64,000 nt of DNA from Schauerella fraxinea (GTDB taxonomy: Bacteria > Pseudomonadota > Gammaproteobacteria > Burkholderiales > Burkholderiaceae_B). Below the pieces are notes generated by a model, which saw nothing but the letters and a program-made list of their open reading frames with translations, was not told where the DNA came from and searched no databases. Below, piece after piece: positions 21,612 to 33,837 of this stretch. Made by a program: the position numbers and the translations under genes. The stretch is from NCBI GenBank assembly GCA_030849965.1, contig JAVDKL010000001.1:1718554-1782553 (forward strand). The letters are read 5' to 3'. Positions within the stretch are counted from its first letter, which is position 1. Each line of letters begins with the position of its first letter.

Positions 21612-21617
21612 TACAAT
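21612..21617 (+). promoter_or_regulatory. Possible -10 of yhbY placing transcription start at the ATG
   Basis: TACAAT lies in the 17-bp gap between the two divergent start codons, six bases before the yhbY ATG. If used, transcription would begin at or next to the A of the start codon and the mRNA would be leaderless. The -35 region is poor, so this is tentative. Confidence 0.4.
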
Positions 21618-21623
21618 TCCGCC

Positions 21624-22256
21624 ATGCCTACATTAGAAATTACTCCGCGTGAGCGCAGCGCCCTACGCGCCGCAGCTCACCCCCTGCGCCCGGTCGTCCT
21701 GATCGGCGACAACGGCCTGTCGGACGCCGTGCTCAAGGAAATCGAGCTTAACCTGAATGCGCACGGCCTGATCAAGGTTCGTGCCGGCGGTCAGGATCGC
21801 GACGCCCGCGATGAAATGTTGCAAACCATCTGCGACAAGCTGTCCTGCGCGGCGGTTCACCACCTCGGCAAGATGCTCATCCTGTATCGTCCTGGCTCGG
21901 CCAAGGACGTGCCCGGCATCGAACCGGAAACGCCGGCCGCTGCCGCCAAGCGCCGCGCTTCTGAACCCCACACGCCCAAAAAGCTGGCAGCCCAAGGCAA
22001 AACGCTCGAGAAACGCTCGAATCGTTCGCCCAAGAAGCTGGAAGAAGAACCGGACAATAAGCCAAAACGCTTCGATCCGTTTGCCCCGGTCAATAAAAAC
22101 GGCAAACCGTTGCGTCCCGGCACGCGCAAAGTGGCGACCGGTATTCCCCGTCGCACGGGTAGCGCCATGAGCCTGCGAGCCGGTGCGCGCAGCGGCGGCG
22201 CCGGTTCCGGTATTGCGCGTCTGGCGGGCGGCGCCCGCAAGACCGACAAAAAGTAG
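21624..22256 (+). CDS. yhbY: YhbY-type CRM-domain RNA-binding protein with long basic C-terminal tail
   Basis: The first 95 residues form a CRM/YhbY domain ([20 protein letters not shown]) found in 50S-associated assembly factors. The loop [10 protein letters not shown] is at about 81-90, where the domain ends. The usual YhbY is about 97 residues; this one has 210. The extra part is Lys/Arg/Ala/Pro-rich and has no recognisable fold, probably disordered and RNA-binding. It is divergent from rlmE, another 50S factor, and is followed by two hairpin terminators. Confidence 0.88.
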   Translation: MPTLEITPRERSALRAAAHPLRPVVLIGDNGLSDAVLKEIELNLNAHGLIKVRAGGQDRDARDEMLQTICDKLSCAAVHHLGKMLILYRPGSAKDVPGIEPETPAAAAKRRASEPHTPKKLAAQGKTLEKRSNRSPKKLEEEPDNKPKRFDPFAPVNKNGKPLRPGTRKVATGIPRRTGSAMSLRAGARSGGAGSGIARLAGGARKTDKK

Positions 22257-22268
22257 GCAGTTCGTTAG

Positions 22269-22294
22269 AAGCGAAACGTATGGGTTTCGCTTTT
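22269..22294 (+). terminator. First terminator hairpin after yhbY
   Basis: AAGCGAAAC and GTTTCGCTT form a perfect 9-bp stem with a six-base loop, followed by TTGGG. It sits directly after the yhbY stop codon. Confidence 0.65.
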
Positions 22295-22305
22295 GGGATC
22301 GACCG

Positions 22306-22333
22306 GCCGGTGTGCAACACCGGCTTTTTTTTT
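22306..22333 (+). terminator. Strong rho-independent terminator after yhbY
   Basis: GCCGGTGT and ACACCGGC pair perfectly around a three-base loop and are followed by nine T. It is the main terminator between yhbY and the convergent greA. Confidence 0.92.
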
Positions 22334-22371
22334 CGCCCGCCCGACCCGCTGGGTCGCGCGAGTGCCCGCAA

Positions 22372-22848
22372 TCACACGTAATTGACGTTCAGAATCTCGA
22401 ATTCGCGCACGCCGGACGGCGCTTGCACTTCGACCACGTCGCCTTCGGACTTGCCGATCAGCGCGCGCGCCACCGGGCTGGAGACTGAAATCTTGTTCGT
22501 GCGGAGATCCGACTCGGCGTCGCCCACGATTTGATAAATCATGCGTTCGCCCGAATCCAGATCCTCGATATCCACCGTGGCGCCAAACACGATGCGGCCT
22601 TCGGCATCCAGCGACTTCGGATCGATGATGTGGGCATTGGACAGCGTGCCGTCGAGCTCGGCGATACGGCCTTCAACAAAGGCCTGGCGCTCGCGCGCGG
22701 CATCGTATTCGGCGTTTTCGGACAGATCGCCTTGGGCGCGCGCTTCTGCGATCGCCGTGATCACCGACGGACGCTCGACAGTCTTCAGGCGATGGAGCTC
22801 TTCTTTCAAGCGCTCAGCCCCGCTTGCCGTGAGAGGGATGGCAGACAT
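22372..22848 (-). CDS. greA: Transcription elongation factor GreA
   Basis: Stimulates cleavage of backtracked RNA by RNA polymerase. The protein has 158 residues. The coiled-coil tip carries the acidic residues D41 and E44 in GDLSENAEYDAA, exactly as in E. coli GreA. The C-terminal FKBP-like domain follows at about 80-158. The ATG at 22848 gives the standard length; an in-frame upstream start would run back through a leader hairpin. A terminator-like structure in its leader suggests attenuation. Confidence 0.95.
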   Translation of the reverse strand: MSAIPLTASGAERLKEELHRLKTVERPSVITAIAEARAQGDLSENAEYDAARERQAFVEGRIAELDGTLSNAHIIDPKSLDAEGRIVFGATVDIEDLDSGERMIYQIVGDAESDLRTNKISVSSPVARALIGKSEGDVVEVQAPSGVREFEILNVNYV

Positions 22849-22860
22849 GTAGTTTTCCAC

Positions 22861-22897
22861 ACAAAAGATAAGACGCTCCCGAGAGGGGGAGCGTCTT
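22861..22897 (-). promoter_or_regulatory. Terminator-like hairpin in the greA leader (attenuator)
   Basis: On the minus strand AAGACGCTCCC and GGGAGCGTCTT pair over 11 bp with a short loop, followed by ATCTTTTGTG. It lies 13 to 50 bp before the greA ATG, after the separate uraA terminator. Transcripts started between 22898 and 23004 would meet it before greA. E. coli greA has a comparable leader terminator that yields GraL RNA. Confidence 0.6.
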
Positions 22898-23004
22898 GGG
22901 AGGCTGGGCCTCAGCACGGCTGCCGCAAGCGGCGACTGGGAACCCCGTCACCTCATACACAGAGGTCGGATTCGGCCAAGCCGTGGGGCACGCCTCGGAT
23001 CGGT

Positions 23005-23040
23005 CAAAAATAAAACCCCGGCTCGGATATGAACCGGGGT
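23005..23040 (-). terminator. Rho-independent terminator of the uracil permease gene
   Basis: On the minus strand ACCCCGG and CCGGGGT pair around a 12-base loop and are followed by TTTATTTTTGA. It lies just after the permease stop codon. Confidence 0.88.
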
Positions 23041-23064
23041 GATGAGGTCATATTGTGGTCAAAC

Positions 23065-24384
23065 TTAGGCAGAATTGCAAGCCGACCGCCCTCGCAGAAG
23101 CGCATACAAAATAATCGCGCCGAAAGTGGCGGTACCGATGCCGCCCAGTGCGAAATTGCCGATTTTGAGCGTGAAATCGCCTGCACCCAGTACCAGGGTG
23201 ACAGCGGCGGTGATGAGGTTGCGGTTATCGCTGAAATCGACCTTGTTGACGACCCAGATGCGGGCGCCGGCAATCGCGATCAAGCCGAACACCACGATGG
23301 ACATCCCACCCAGCACCGGCGACGGAATCGTCTGGATCAGCGCGCCGAATTTGGGTGAAAAGCCCAATACGATCGCAATCAAGGCAGCGATCACGAACAC
23401 CAATGACGAATAGATGCGCGTGACGGCCATCACGCCGATGTTTTCGGCGTAGGTGGTGACGCCGGTACCCCCCACGGCGCCCGAGACCATGGTGGCCACA
23501 CCATCGCCCACAAAGGCCCGGCCCATGTAGCGGTCAAGATCGCGGCCGGTCATGGCGCTCACGGCTTTGACGTGCCCGAGGTTTTCGGCCACGAGAATGA
23601 TGGCGACCGGCGCGATCACCGAAATCGCCGAGAACTGAAACACCGGTGCGGAAAACGTGGGCAATCCCAGCCATGCCGCGTTGGCCACGATGCTGAAATC
23701 CACGGGCTTGCCCCACCCCATCACATTGGTGGCCAGCACATACAAGACGAATGCCACGATCAGGCCGACGAGGATCAGCAGCCGCTGCACCATCCCGCGG
23801 GTGAACACGGCCACACCGCCCACGCAGAGAATGGTCACCAACGCCATCGCTGCTTCGAACGTGGTGGTGCCCATGGCCCCGCGCACGGCGATCGGCGCGA
23901 GGTTCAAACCGATGACAGCCACGACTGCGCCCGTGACCACCGGTGGCATCAACGACTCGATCCAACGTGACCCGCCGCCGCTCGCCGCACCTGCTCCCCA
24001 CACTGCCAGACCGATGAGCGTATAGACCAGGCCGCACATGATGATGGCGCCCAGCGCCACCCCGATGTTGAGATTGGCGCCGCCCCCTGTATAGCCAGTC
24101 ACGGCAACCACGCCGCCGATAAAGGCGAAGCTCGACCCCAGATAACTGGGCACGCGTCCACCGACGAACAGAAAGAAAATCAGCGTGCCGACGCCGGACA
24201 TGAGGATGGCAACGTTGGGATCGAAACCCATCAGCAACGGCGCCAGCACGGTCGACCCGAACATGGCGACCACGTGCTGGGCCCCCATCGCGACATTGCG
24301 CGGCCATGAAAGGATTTCATCCGGCGCAATCACCGCGCCCTCGGGTGCGTGATCGACGCGTTTCCAAGTGGGAAAGTAGGACAT
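23065..24384 (-). CDS. uraA: NCS2-family uracil/xanthine permease (UraA-like)
   Basis: An inner-membrane nucleobase:H+ symporter of 439 residues. Most of the length is hydrophobic, consistent with 14 helices. The N-terminal segment PRNVAMGAQHVVAMFGSTVLAP is the family hallmark (helix 1 with the substrate-binding half). The later VSGAVGGTGVTTYAENIGVMA carries the conserved NCS2 glutamate, typical of UraA rather than purine-specific members. It is divergent from the histidine-phosphatase gene. Nearby carAB makes carbamoyl phosphate for pyrimidines, so a uracil role fits, though xanthine cannot be excluded. Confidence 0.88.
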   Translation of the reverse strand: MSYFPTWKRVDHAPEGAVIAPDEILSWPRNVAMGAQHVVAMFGSTVLAPLLMGFDPNVAILMSGVGTLIFFLFVGGRVPSYLGSSFAFIGGVVAVTGYTGGGANLNIGVALGAIIMCGLVYTLIGLAVWGAGAASGGGSRWIESLMPPVVTGAVVAVIGLNLAPIAVRGAMGTTTFEAAMALVTILCVGGVAVFTRGMVQRLLILVGLIVAFVLYVLATNVMGWGKPVDFSIVANAAWLGLPTFSAPVFQFSAISVIAPVAIILVAENLGHVKAVSAMTGRDLDRYMGRAFVGDGVATMVSGAVGGTGVTTYAENIGVMAVTRIYSSLVFVIAALIAIVLGFSPKFGALIQTIPSPVLGGMSIVVFGLIAIAGARIWVVNKVDFSDNRNLITAAVTLVLGAGDFTLKIGNFALGGIGTATFGAIILYALLRGRSACNSA

Positions 24385-24472
24385 GAGAGGACCGGTGAGT
24401 GGGAAAAACGGGGAGTGTACTCATAGCGCCGCCGCATTTCACTAAAATGCTTGCTTCGTTTGAGAGACTTCA

Positions 24473-25138
24473 ATGACAGAGATCTGGTTTATCCGGCACG
24501 GCGAGACCGACTGGAATCGAGTACGACGCCTGCAAGGCTGGAAAGACATCCCCATGAACGCCCAGGGCGACGCGCAAGCGCAACGCTTGGCCACGCGACT
24601 GGTGCGCGATGCCGCAACGCAGCCGTTTGCCGCGCTTTACAGTAGCGATCTGGGCCGCACGCTGGCCACCGCCCAGCCTGCCAGCGAGCAGTTGGGCTTA
24701 CGGGTACGCCCGGAGCCCGGCTTGCGCGAGCGCTGCTACGGCGTGCTGGAAGGCCTGGAGGCGCATCGCCTGCAGGAACTGGCACCCCAGGCCTACCCCG
24801 TGTGGGCCAGCCGCGAAGTGGACGGCGTGATCGAAGGCGCCGAAACGCTGCGCCAGTTTCATTCGCGCGTGACCAGCACAGTGGACGACATCGCGGCTCG
24901 CCACGACGGCGAACGCATCCTGATGGTGACGCACGGCGGCGCGCTGGACATCATCTGGCGGCATGCCCAAGGCATCCAACTGGACGATCCGCGCCGCACG
25001 CCCATGCTCAACGTGAGCGTGAACCGCGTCACGATCGAAGATGGCCAATGGTCGATGCAAAGCTGGGGCGATGTGTCGCACGTGTCCGATGCCGGTGCGG
25101 TAGGTGACGACGTAGTGGCAGGCCGCGCCGGGATTTAA
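24473..25138 (+). CDS. Histidine phosphatase (phosphoglycerate mutase-like, GpmB/CobC type)
   Basis: A protein of 221 residues. The catalytic histidine is H9 in IRHGETDWN. The second conserved histidine is in MVTHGGALD, and the acid/base glutamate is in LRERCYGVLEG. The length and LYSSDLGRTLATA fit the cofactor-independent GpmB-like branch, whose members are mostly broad phosphatases. Its substrate is unknown. Its stop overlaps that of the convergent SDR gene by a few bases. Confidence 0.85.
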   Translation: MTEIWFIRHGETDWNRVRRLQGWKDIPMNAQGDAQAQRLATRLVRDAATQPFAALYSSDLGRTLATAQPASEQLGLRVRPEPGLRERCYGVLEGLEAHRLQELAPQAYPVWASREVDGVIEGAETLRQFHSRVTSTVDDIAARHDGERILMVTHGGALDIIWRHAQGIQLDDPRRTPMLNVSVNRVTIEDGQWSMQSWGDVSHVSDAGAVGDDVVAGRAGI

Positions 25139-25902
25139 GGCTGGCGGCGAGGTTTGCGCGGCGCATTGCGCGCGAACCGGTCGAACACGACGTTGGGCAG
25201 CAGACGCATCAGTTTCGCCACCACGCCCATTTGCCATGGGATCACGCGGTATGACGTGCCGCGGGCGATCGTTTGTGCCGCGCGGCGGGCGAACACATCG
25301 ACATCGGTAAGAAACGGCATGCGATACGGGTTCTTCGCCGTCATCGCGGTGCGGATATAGCCCGGTGCGATCGTAACGACGCGGATGCCGTCGGCGCGCA
25401 ATTCGTTGCGCAGGCTTTCGCAGTAGGTGATCACGGCCGCTTTGGACGCGCTGTAGGCGCCCGCGCCAGGCAGGCCGCGGATACCGGCCACGCTGGCAAT
25501 GCCCACCAGCCTGCCCTCGCCGCGCATGCGCATGCCCTCGATAAAGGGTTCGAAGGTGGCCACAGTGGCCATGACGTTGGTGTTGATGATGGCATCGAAC
25601 ACCTCGAAATCGTCACGTTGATCGGTAAGCGTGCCGGCACTGATGCCTGCATTGGCGATCACGACATCCACGCGCCCGGCATGACGGTTTTGGAAGTCGT
25701 GCGCCGCCGCATGCAGCGCCGCGCGATCACGTACGTCCAACGCATAACAGACGTGGCGGCCGCCCAGCTCGGCATTGAGCGCCTGAAGCACCTCACCGCG
25801 GCGCGCTACCAAACCGAGTGTTGCACCGTGCGCCGCATAGTCGCGCGCCAGCGCCATCCCAAGGCCGCTGCTGGCACCGGTGATGAAGACGATTTGCGTC
25901 AT
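25135..25902 (-). CDS. Short-chain dehydrogenase/reductase
   Basis: A classical SDR of 255 residues. It has the cofactor motif GASSGLG at 10-16, NAG near 85, a Ser in ASVAG and the YSASK catalytic pair near 150. The conserved PGYIRTAM follows. An Arg-rich C-terminus may be a membrane-peripheral tail. The glycine-rich motif followed by ARRGE suggests NADP(H). It lies 45 bp downstream of carB on the same strand and may be co-transcribed with it. The substrate is unknown. Confidence 0.85.
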   Translation of the reverse strand: MTQIVFITGASSGLGMALARDYAAHGATLGLVARRGEVLQALNAELGGRHVCYALDVRDRAALHAAAHDFQNRHAGRVDVVIANAGISAGTLTDQRDDFEVFDAIINTNVMATVATFEPFIEGMRMRGEGRLVGIASVAGIRGLPGAGAYSASKAAVITYCESLRNELRADGIRVVTIAPGYIRTAMTAKNPYRMPFLTDVDVFARRAAQTIARGTSYRVIPWQMGVVAKLMRLLPNVVFDRFARNAPRKPRRQP

Positions 25903-25947
25903 GGTCTTTCACCCCCGGTTGATACGCACAGCAAACGGCTTGCGGGA

Positions 25948-29187
<3,240 letters not shown>

Positions 29188-29197
29188 GATGCAATCT

Positions 29198-30358
29198 TTA
29201 TTTCTGGCCGGCCATCAGGCTGATGAATTTGTCGAACAACACGATGATGTCGTGCGGACCGGGGCTGGCTTCGGGATGACCCTGGAAGCAGAACGCCGGG
29301 CGGTCCGTGAGTTCGAATCCTTGCAGCGTGCCGTCGAACAACGACACGTGCGTGACGCGTGCGTTGCTGGGCAAACTGGCCGCTTCTACTTCAAAACCGT
29401 GGTTCTGGCTGGTGATGAACACGCGCTTGCTTTCGAGATCATGCACCGGATGATTGGCGCCGTGATGGCCCGTTTTCATCTTGATGGTCTTGCCACCCAC
29501 GGCCAGACCCAGGATCTGGTGCCCCAGGCAGATGCCGAACACCGGCAGCTTGCGCTCCAGGAACGTGCGCGTGGCAGCCACGGCGTAATCGCACGGCTCG
29601 GGATCGCCCGGGCCGTTGGCCAGGAACACACCGTCCGGCGAGAGCTTGATCACGTCTTCGGCGGGCGTTTGCGCCGGCACGAGCGTAATGCGGCAACCGC
29701 GGTCGGCCAGCAGACGCAGGATGTTGCTCTTCACACCGAAGTCGTAGGCCACCACGTGGTACGGCGTTTCGGTCGGCTTGGTGAAGCCCTCGCCCAACTG
29801 CCAGGTGCCGTCGGTCCAGGTTTGCGATTCGGTGATCGACACCGTCTTGGCCAGGTCTTGCCCGGCCATGCCGGGGAAGCTGCGCGCCAGTTCGACCGCA
29901 CGGTCGGCATCGATGCCGACCAGGATGCAGCTGCCTTGGGCGCCCTTCTCGCGCAGGATACGGGTGAGCTTGCGGGTATCGATGCCGGAAATGGCAACCA
30001 CACCCTGCTCTTTCAGGTATTCGGGCAGCGACTTGGTCGAGCGGAAGTTGGACACGCGAGCGGGGCAATCGCGCACGACGAGGCCGGCGGCAAATACTTT
30101 GCGCGACTCGGTATCTTCTTCGTTGATGCCCGTATTACCGATATGCGGATAGGTGAGCGTGACCGTCTGGCCCGAATAGCTCGGGTCGGTCAGGATCTCC
30201 TGATAACCGGTCATGGAAGTGTTGAACACCACTTCGGCAACGGTGTGTCCTTCGGCGCCGATGGACACTCCCCGAAAGATGGTACCGTCCGCCAAAGCCA
30301 AGATTGCAGGAGAAAACCCGTTGGTTCCCTCGGGAAAAAGTTGCGGCAGCACAGTCAC
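29198..30358 (-). CDS. carA: Carbamoyl-phosphate synthase small subunit CarA
   Basis: The glutamine amidotransferase subunit that supplies ammonia to CarB. The protein has 386 residues. The N-terminal half holds [16 protein letters not shown]. The class I amidotransferase domain has the nucleophile in FGICLGHQ and the His-Glu pair in [12 protein letters not shown]. The start is a GTG; a second GTG two codons later has the better-placed GGGG, so the exact start is uncertain. A TATAAT lies about 36 bp upstream. Confidence 0.97.
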   Translation of the reverse strand: MTVLPQLFPEGTNGFSPAILALADGTIFRGVSIGAEGHTVAEVVFNTSMTGYQEILTDPSYSGQTVTLTYPHIGNTGINEEDTESRKVFAAGLVVRDCPARVSNFRSTKSLPEYLKEQGVVAISGIDTRKLTRILREKGAQGSCILVGIDADRAVELARSFPGMAGQDLAKTVSITESQTWTDGTWQLGEGFTKPTETPYHVVAYDFGVKSNILRLLADRGCRITLVPAQTPAEDVIKLSPDGVFLANGPGDPEPCDYAVAATRTFLERKLPVFGICLGHQILGLAVGGKTIKMKTGHHGANHPVHDLESKRVFITSQNHGFEVEAASLPSNARVTHVSLFDGTLQGFELTDRPAFCFQGHPEASPGPHDIIVLFDKFISLMAGQK

Positions 30359-30393
30359 ACCCCGGAATTAAGAATCGACAATCAAACCTATCG

Positions 30394-30399
30394 ATTATA
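30394..30399 (-). promoter_or_regulatory. -10 element of the carAB promoter
   Basis: A perfect TATAAT on the minus strand lies about 36 bp before the carA GTG. No good -35 is seen at 16-18 bp, which may reflect activator or repressor control. Confidence 0.5.
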
Positions 30400-30547
30400 C
30401 CCGTTTTGGCTTTAAGTACCTGTAAACCCGGCTAACGGTGCGGGAATAGGGGCCTGGAGTGATACGCTAGCAGGCTCGTCCAGCACCGCCGCGGACCCCG
30501 TTCCGCCGCCTGCCGGCCTCCTCCAATAGTTGATCGAAACAGAACCT

Positions 30548-31501
30548 ATGTCCAGTCAGCTCGATGCTTTGCGCCGCCACTCCACCGTTGTTGCCGATAC
30601 GGGCGACTTCGAGACCATGCGGTTGTTTCGTCCCACGGATGCCACGACCAATCCCTCGCTGATCCTGAAGGCCGTACAGCAGGATGCCTACCGCCACCTG
30701 CTCGAACGCGTGGTGCGCGAGCACCAGGGCGCATCCACCGAAGACCTGCTCGACCGCCTGTTGGTCGCCTTCGGCACCGAGATCCTGAAAATCGTCCCCG
30801 GCCGCGTGTCGACCGAAGTTGACGCCCGCTTGTCGTTCGATACGCAAGCCAATATCGATCGCGCCCGCCGTTTGATCGCGTTATACGCCGACGCCGGCAT
30901 CGACCGCGAGCGCGTGCTGATCAAGATCGCGTCCACCTGGGAAGGCATCCAGGCCGCCCGCGTGCTGGAAGCCGACGGCATCCGCTGCAATATGACGTTG
31001 CTGTTTGCGCTGCCGCAGGCGATTGCCTGCGCCGATGCCAAGGTGCAGCTGATTTCGCCCTTCGTCGGCCGCATTTACGATTGGTACAAGGCATCCGAAG
31101 GCGCCAAATGGGTGGAAGCTGACCGCGCGGGTGCGGCCGATCCGGGCGTGCAATCCGTGACCCGCATCTATCAGTACTACAAAGCGCTGGGCATCAAGAC
31201 CGAGATCATGGGCGCGAGCTTCCGCAATGTGGGCCAGATTCTAGCCCTGGCCGGTTGCGACCTGCTCACCATCAGCCCCGATCTGCTCAAAGCACTTTCG
31301 GAAGCCGAAGGCGACGTGCCGCTGGCGCTCACCCCGGCCAGCGTGGCGCCCGCCACCCCGATCGCGTGCGACGAAGTGGCGTTTCGCACGATGCTCAATG
31401 ACGACGCCATGGGCACCGAGAAATTGGCCGCCGGGATTCGTCAGTTCGTGGCCGACGCCATCAAGCTCGATGGCTTGATCGAGGCTGCCGCCGGGCGCTG
31501 A
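30548..31501 (+). CDS. tal: Transaldolase TalB
   Basis: Transfers dihydroxyacetone units in the non-oxidative pentose phosphate pathway. The protein has 317 residues, the usual length. The Schiff-base lysine is K126 in [13 protein letters not shown]17 in VVADTGD and the TTNPSL motif at 33-38 match the class I enzyme. The late conserved [12 protein letters not shown] is present. The ATG at 30548 is used; an in-frame TTG 18 bp upstream is less likely. It is divergent from carA. Confidence 0.96.
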   Translation: MSSQLDALRRHSTVVADTGDFETMRLFRPTDATTNPSLILKAVQQDAYRHLLERVVREHQGASTEDLLDRLLVAFGTEILKIVPGRVSTEVDARLSFDTQANIDRARRLIALYADAGIDRERVLIKIASTWEGIQAARVLEADGIRCNMTLLFALPQAIACADAKVQLISPFVGRIYDWYKASEGAKWVEADRAGAADPGVQSVTRIYQYYKALGIKTEIMGASFRNVGQILALAGCDLLTISPDLLKALSEAEGDVPLALTPASVAPATPIACDEVAFRTMLNDDAMGTEKLAAGIRQFVADAIKLDGLIEAAAGR

Positions 31502-31859
31502 AGCGTCACACGGTAGCGGTCATGTCGCGCGTCAGGGCTCCCCGTCGCGCGCGCGGCATGATATGTTCTCGATCAGATTTCAATCTTCCTTGCCTCCCAT
31601 GCGCCCACCCCTTGCCTGTTCCGCTCACCACCTCTGCCCAGCGGCCGAGGCGGACGTGCGCATGGGCTTGTGCTTGTGCTTGTGCGTCGGCTTGCAAGGA
31701 TTGAAATCCAAAAAACGACTTCTCCGCTGACGGGGATGTCATGTCCCGTCGGGCGGAAGCCGGACGGGACAAACGTTTAAGCCACGCTTGATTTTTGCCC
31801 TCGATCCGGTACTGCCGGAAGGGACGGTTTACTCAACCGTTCGACTATCGAGGCTCATC
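31502..31859. other. Intergenic leader upstream of the DapA-like gene, with repeated GACGGGA segments
   Basis: About 358 bp without a gene. A short GCTTGT repeat occurs at 31666-31684. At 31729-31770 three segments GACGGGGA, GTCCCGTC and GACGGGAC follow each other. The middle one can pair with either flank (6-bp and 8-bp stems), giving mutually exclusive hairpins. The same three copies could instead be protein-binding half-sites. No clear promoter is seen. Confidence 0.5.
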
Positions 31860-32771
31860 ATGCCGTTAATTCTTGAAGGTATCTGGATCCCCATCGTGAC
31901 CCCATTTCGGGACGATGCGATCGATCACGCCGCGCTAGCGGCATTGGCACGGCATCTGGCCGAGTCAGGCATAACGGGTTTCGTGGCCGGCGCCACAACC
32001 GGCGAAGGTGCCCTGCTTTCGATCGATGAGCAGGCTGCTGTGCTCCATACCCTGCGCCACGCGACGCCCGATCTTCCCGTGGTGCTTGGCGTATCGAGCC
32101 CCTCCACCGCCATGGCCGCGCATCAAGCCAGAACGCTTTCCGCACTGCGCCCCGACGGCCTGCTCGTCACGCCACCCAGCTATGTGCGGCCTACTCAACT
32201 CGGCGTGCAGAAGCACTTCGAAGCGGTCGCCGATGCAGCCCCGCACACGCCCATCATCGTCTACAGCATTCCTTACCGCACCGGCGTGACCGTCGAGGTG
32301 GAGACGCTGCAGACCTTGGCACAACAATGCTGCGTGGTGGGTATCAAGGAGTGCGGTGGCGACCTCACGCGCATGCTCCGTCTCATCCACGAGACGCCCT
32401 TGCAAGTGCTGTCGGGCGACGATGGCATGAACTTCTCGGCCCTGTGCCTGGGCGCGCACGGCACGATCGCGGCGTCGGCACACATCCTGCCGCATTGGCA
32501 TGTGCGGATGCACGAATTGCTGCGGCAAGGCGCGTTGGCGCGCGCGAGGCGAATTGCTGTGGCGCTGCACCCGATCACGCAACTGCTGTTTGCCGAGCCC
32601 AACCCGTCACCGCTGAAGGCGCTATTGGCCGAGTCGGGACATATCGCCTCTGACGTTCGATTGCCGTTTATGCCGGTGAGCGATGCATTGCGCGGGCGTT
32701 TGGTTGCCGCACTGGCCGCGCTTGAGAACGATGAGGCGGTAATGATGGAACACGTGACGGGTCCTTCTTGA
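31860..32771 (+). CDS. DapA-family (dihydrodipicolinate synthase / N-acetylneuraminate lyase) aldolase
   Basis: A class I aldolase of the DHDPS/NAL superfamily, 303 residues. The Schiff-base lysine is K163 in GIKECGGD. The conserved tyrosine is Y135 in VYSIPYRTG, and the Thr pair is in AGATTGEG at 44-50. The start follows GAGG. The family also holds lyases and decarboxylating dehydratases that act on pyruvate-type products of catabolism. Its place beside a GntR regulator and a transporter-hydrolase operon points to a catabolic enzyme rather than lysine synthesis, but the substrate is not predictable. It is convergent with gntR. Confidence 0.83.
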   Translation: MPLILEGIWIPIVTPFRDDAIDHAALAALARHLAESGITGFVAGATTGEGALLSIDEQAAVLHTLRHATPDLPVVLGVSSPSTAMAAHQARTLSALRPDGLLVTPPSYVRPTQLGVQKHFEAVADAAPHTPIIVYSIPYRTGVTVEVETLQTLAQQCCVVGIKECGGDLTRMLRLIHETPLQVLSGDDGMNFSALCLGAHGTIAASAHILPHWHVRMHELLRQGALARARRIAVALHPITQLLFAEPNPSPLKALLAESGHIASDVRLPFMPVSDALRGRLVAALAALENDEAVMMEHVTGPS

Positions 32772-32810
32772 ACGCCCATCCTCATCCAACATCGGCCGCT
32801 TTGGCGGCGA

Positions 32811-33536
32811 TCACCCCGTCATAGCCACGGCCCGCGCCGGCATGGCGCCGCCGAGGAGCGCGCAGGCCTGCATGATGTGCTCGCGCATCAAAAACTCGGC
32901 GCGGCCGCTGTGCCGCTGCACCACCGCCTCGAGAATGCGCGCATGCTCTTCGTTGTAGCGCTGCATCTTGGCGCGGATTTGCGGCTGATTGGCGGTGGCG
33001 TCGACGACGTCGTGTATGCGAGGCATGCGGCCGATGCTGCGGTGGGTACGCTCCAGCAAGCCGCCCGGCGCCTGCGCCATCAGCAACGCATGAAAGCGGA
33101 TGTTCCATTCGCGCCATTGCACCAGCGCGTGGGCGTCGAGTTCGGCGGCGAGCAAGTCGTCTACGGCATCCACGCAGGCCCGCAGTTCGGCGATTGCCGC
33201 GTACGGCAATCCTTGTTGCGCGACCACGCCGCAGGCATAGCCTTCAAGCAAGGCGCGCATTTCGTACGCTTCATATAAATCCTGGCGGCTGAACTGCCTG
33301 ACCCGAAAACCTCGGTTGAGCGCGTAGGTCACCATGCCTTCACGCTCCAGCGCCACCAGGGCTTCACGCACCGGCGTACGCGACAGCGCGAATTGCGCGG
33401 CCAGATCCACCTCGCGCAATTTGCTGCCCAGCGCCAAGGTGCCATCCACGATCATGGTGCGCAACGCTTCAAGCAGCTCATCGGTCTTGAGCGGCGTTTT
33501 CGTTTTCTGGTTATTTGAAAAAAACTCTTCCAGCAT
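32811..33536 (-). CDS. GntR-family transcriptional regulator, FCD subfamily
   Basis: A 241-residue regulator. The winged helix is at about 18-80, with LREVDLAAQFALSRTPVREA as recognition region. An all-helical FCD effector domain follows at about 90-225. FCD regulators usually sense small carboxylates and repress adjacent catabolic operons. The ATG at 33536 gives the normal length. The frame stays open upstream for 71 codons through a 9-bp repeat array, which would add an Arg/Gln/Ala repeat; that extension is not favoured. It is the likely local regulator of the 31.8-42 kb gene set. Confidence 0.85.
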   Translation of the reverse strand: MLEEFFSNNQKTKTPLKTDELLEALRTMIVDGTLALGSKLREVDLAAQFALSRTPVREALVALEREGMVTYALNRGFRVRQFSRQDLYEAYEMRALLEGYACGVVAQQGLPYAAIAELRACVDAVDDLLAAELDAHALVQWREWNIRFHALLMAQAPGGLLERTHRSIGRMPRIHDVVDATANQPQIRAKMQRYNEEHARILEAVVQRHSGRAEFLMREHIMQACALLGGAMPARAVAMTG

Positions 33537-33547
33537 GTTGTCCCCTG

Positions 33548-33644
33548 CTCGTCTCGCTCGTCTCGCTCGTCTCGCTCGTCTTGCTCGTCTTGCTTGTCTT
33601 GCTTGTCTTGCTTGTCTTACTTGTCTTGCTTGTCTTGCTCGTCC
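33548..33644. repeat. 9-bp tandem array (CTCGTCTYG) just upstream of gntR
   Basis: About ten and a half copies of a 9-mer run in tandem, starting as CTCGTCTCG and drifting to CTTGTCTTG. The array begins 11 bp before the gntR start codon, so it forms its 5' leader or promoter region. In the gntR frame it reads as repeated Gln-Ala-Arg and Arg-Ala-Arg. The rest of the 301-bp gap to the AbrB-type gene has no gene; CGCATTGCTCAT occurs twice near 33770-33793. Confidence 0.9.
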
Positions 33645-33837
33645 ACTCGCGGCGATCATCGGTGCACTCAGCGCCGGGCGTCCGGTACCTCGCAACTCGC
33701 CCGGTTGATGAATAACATCGACGCGGCTTGTCGATTGCTTATCCGCCAAATGGCGATCTGCCGTCCGAGCGCATTGCTCATCGCATTGCTCATTTTAGGC
33801 GGTACGCTGCCCCACGGCGTGAATCGCCCATTGCCCG

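Noticed and set aside
30886-31153. Alternative small frames within the transaldolase gene
   Set aside because: They lie wholly inside a conserved gene and lack ribosome sites.
33548-33644. CRISPR or attachment-site repeats
   Set aside because: A 9-bp head-to-tail array without spacers, integrase or tRNA is a simple minisatellite.
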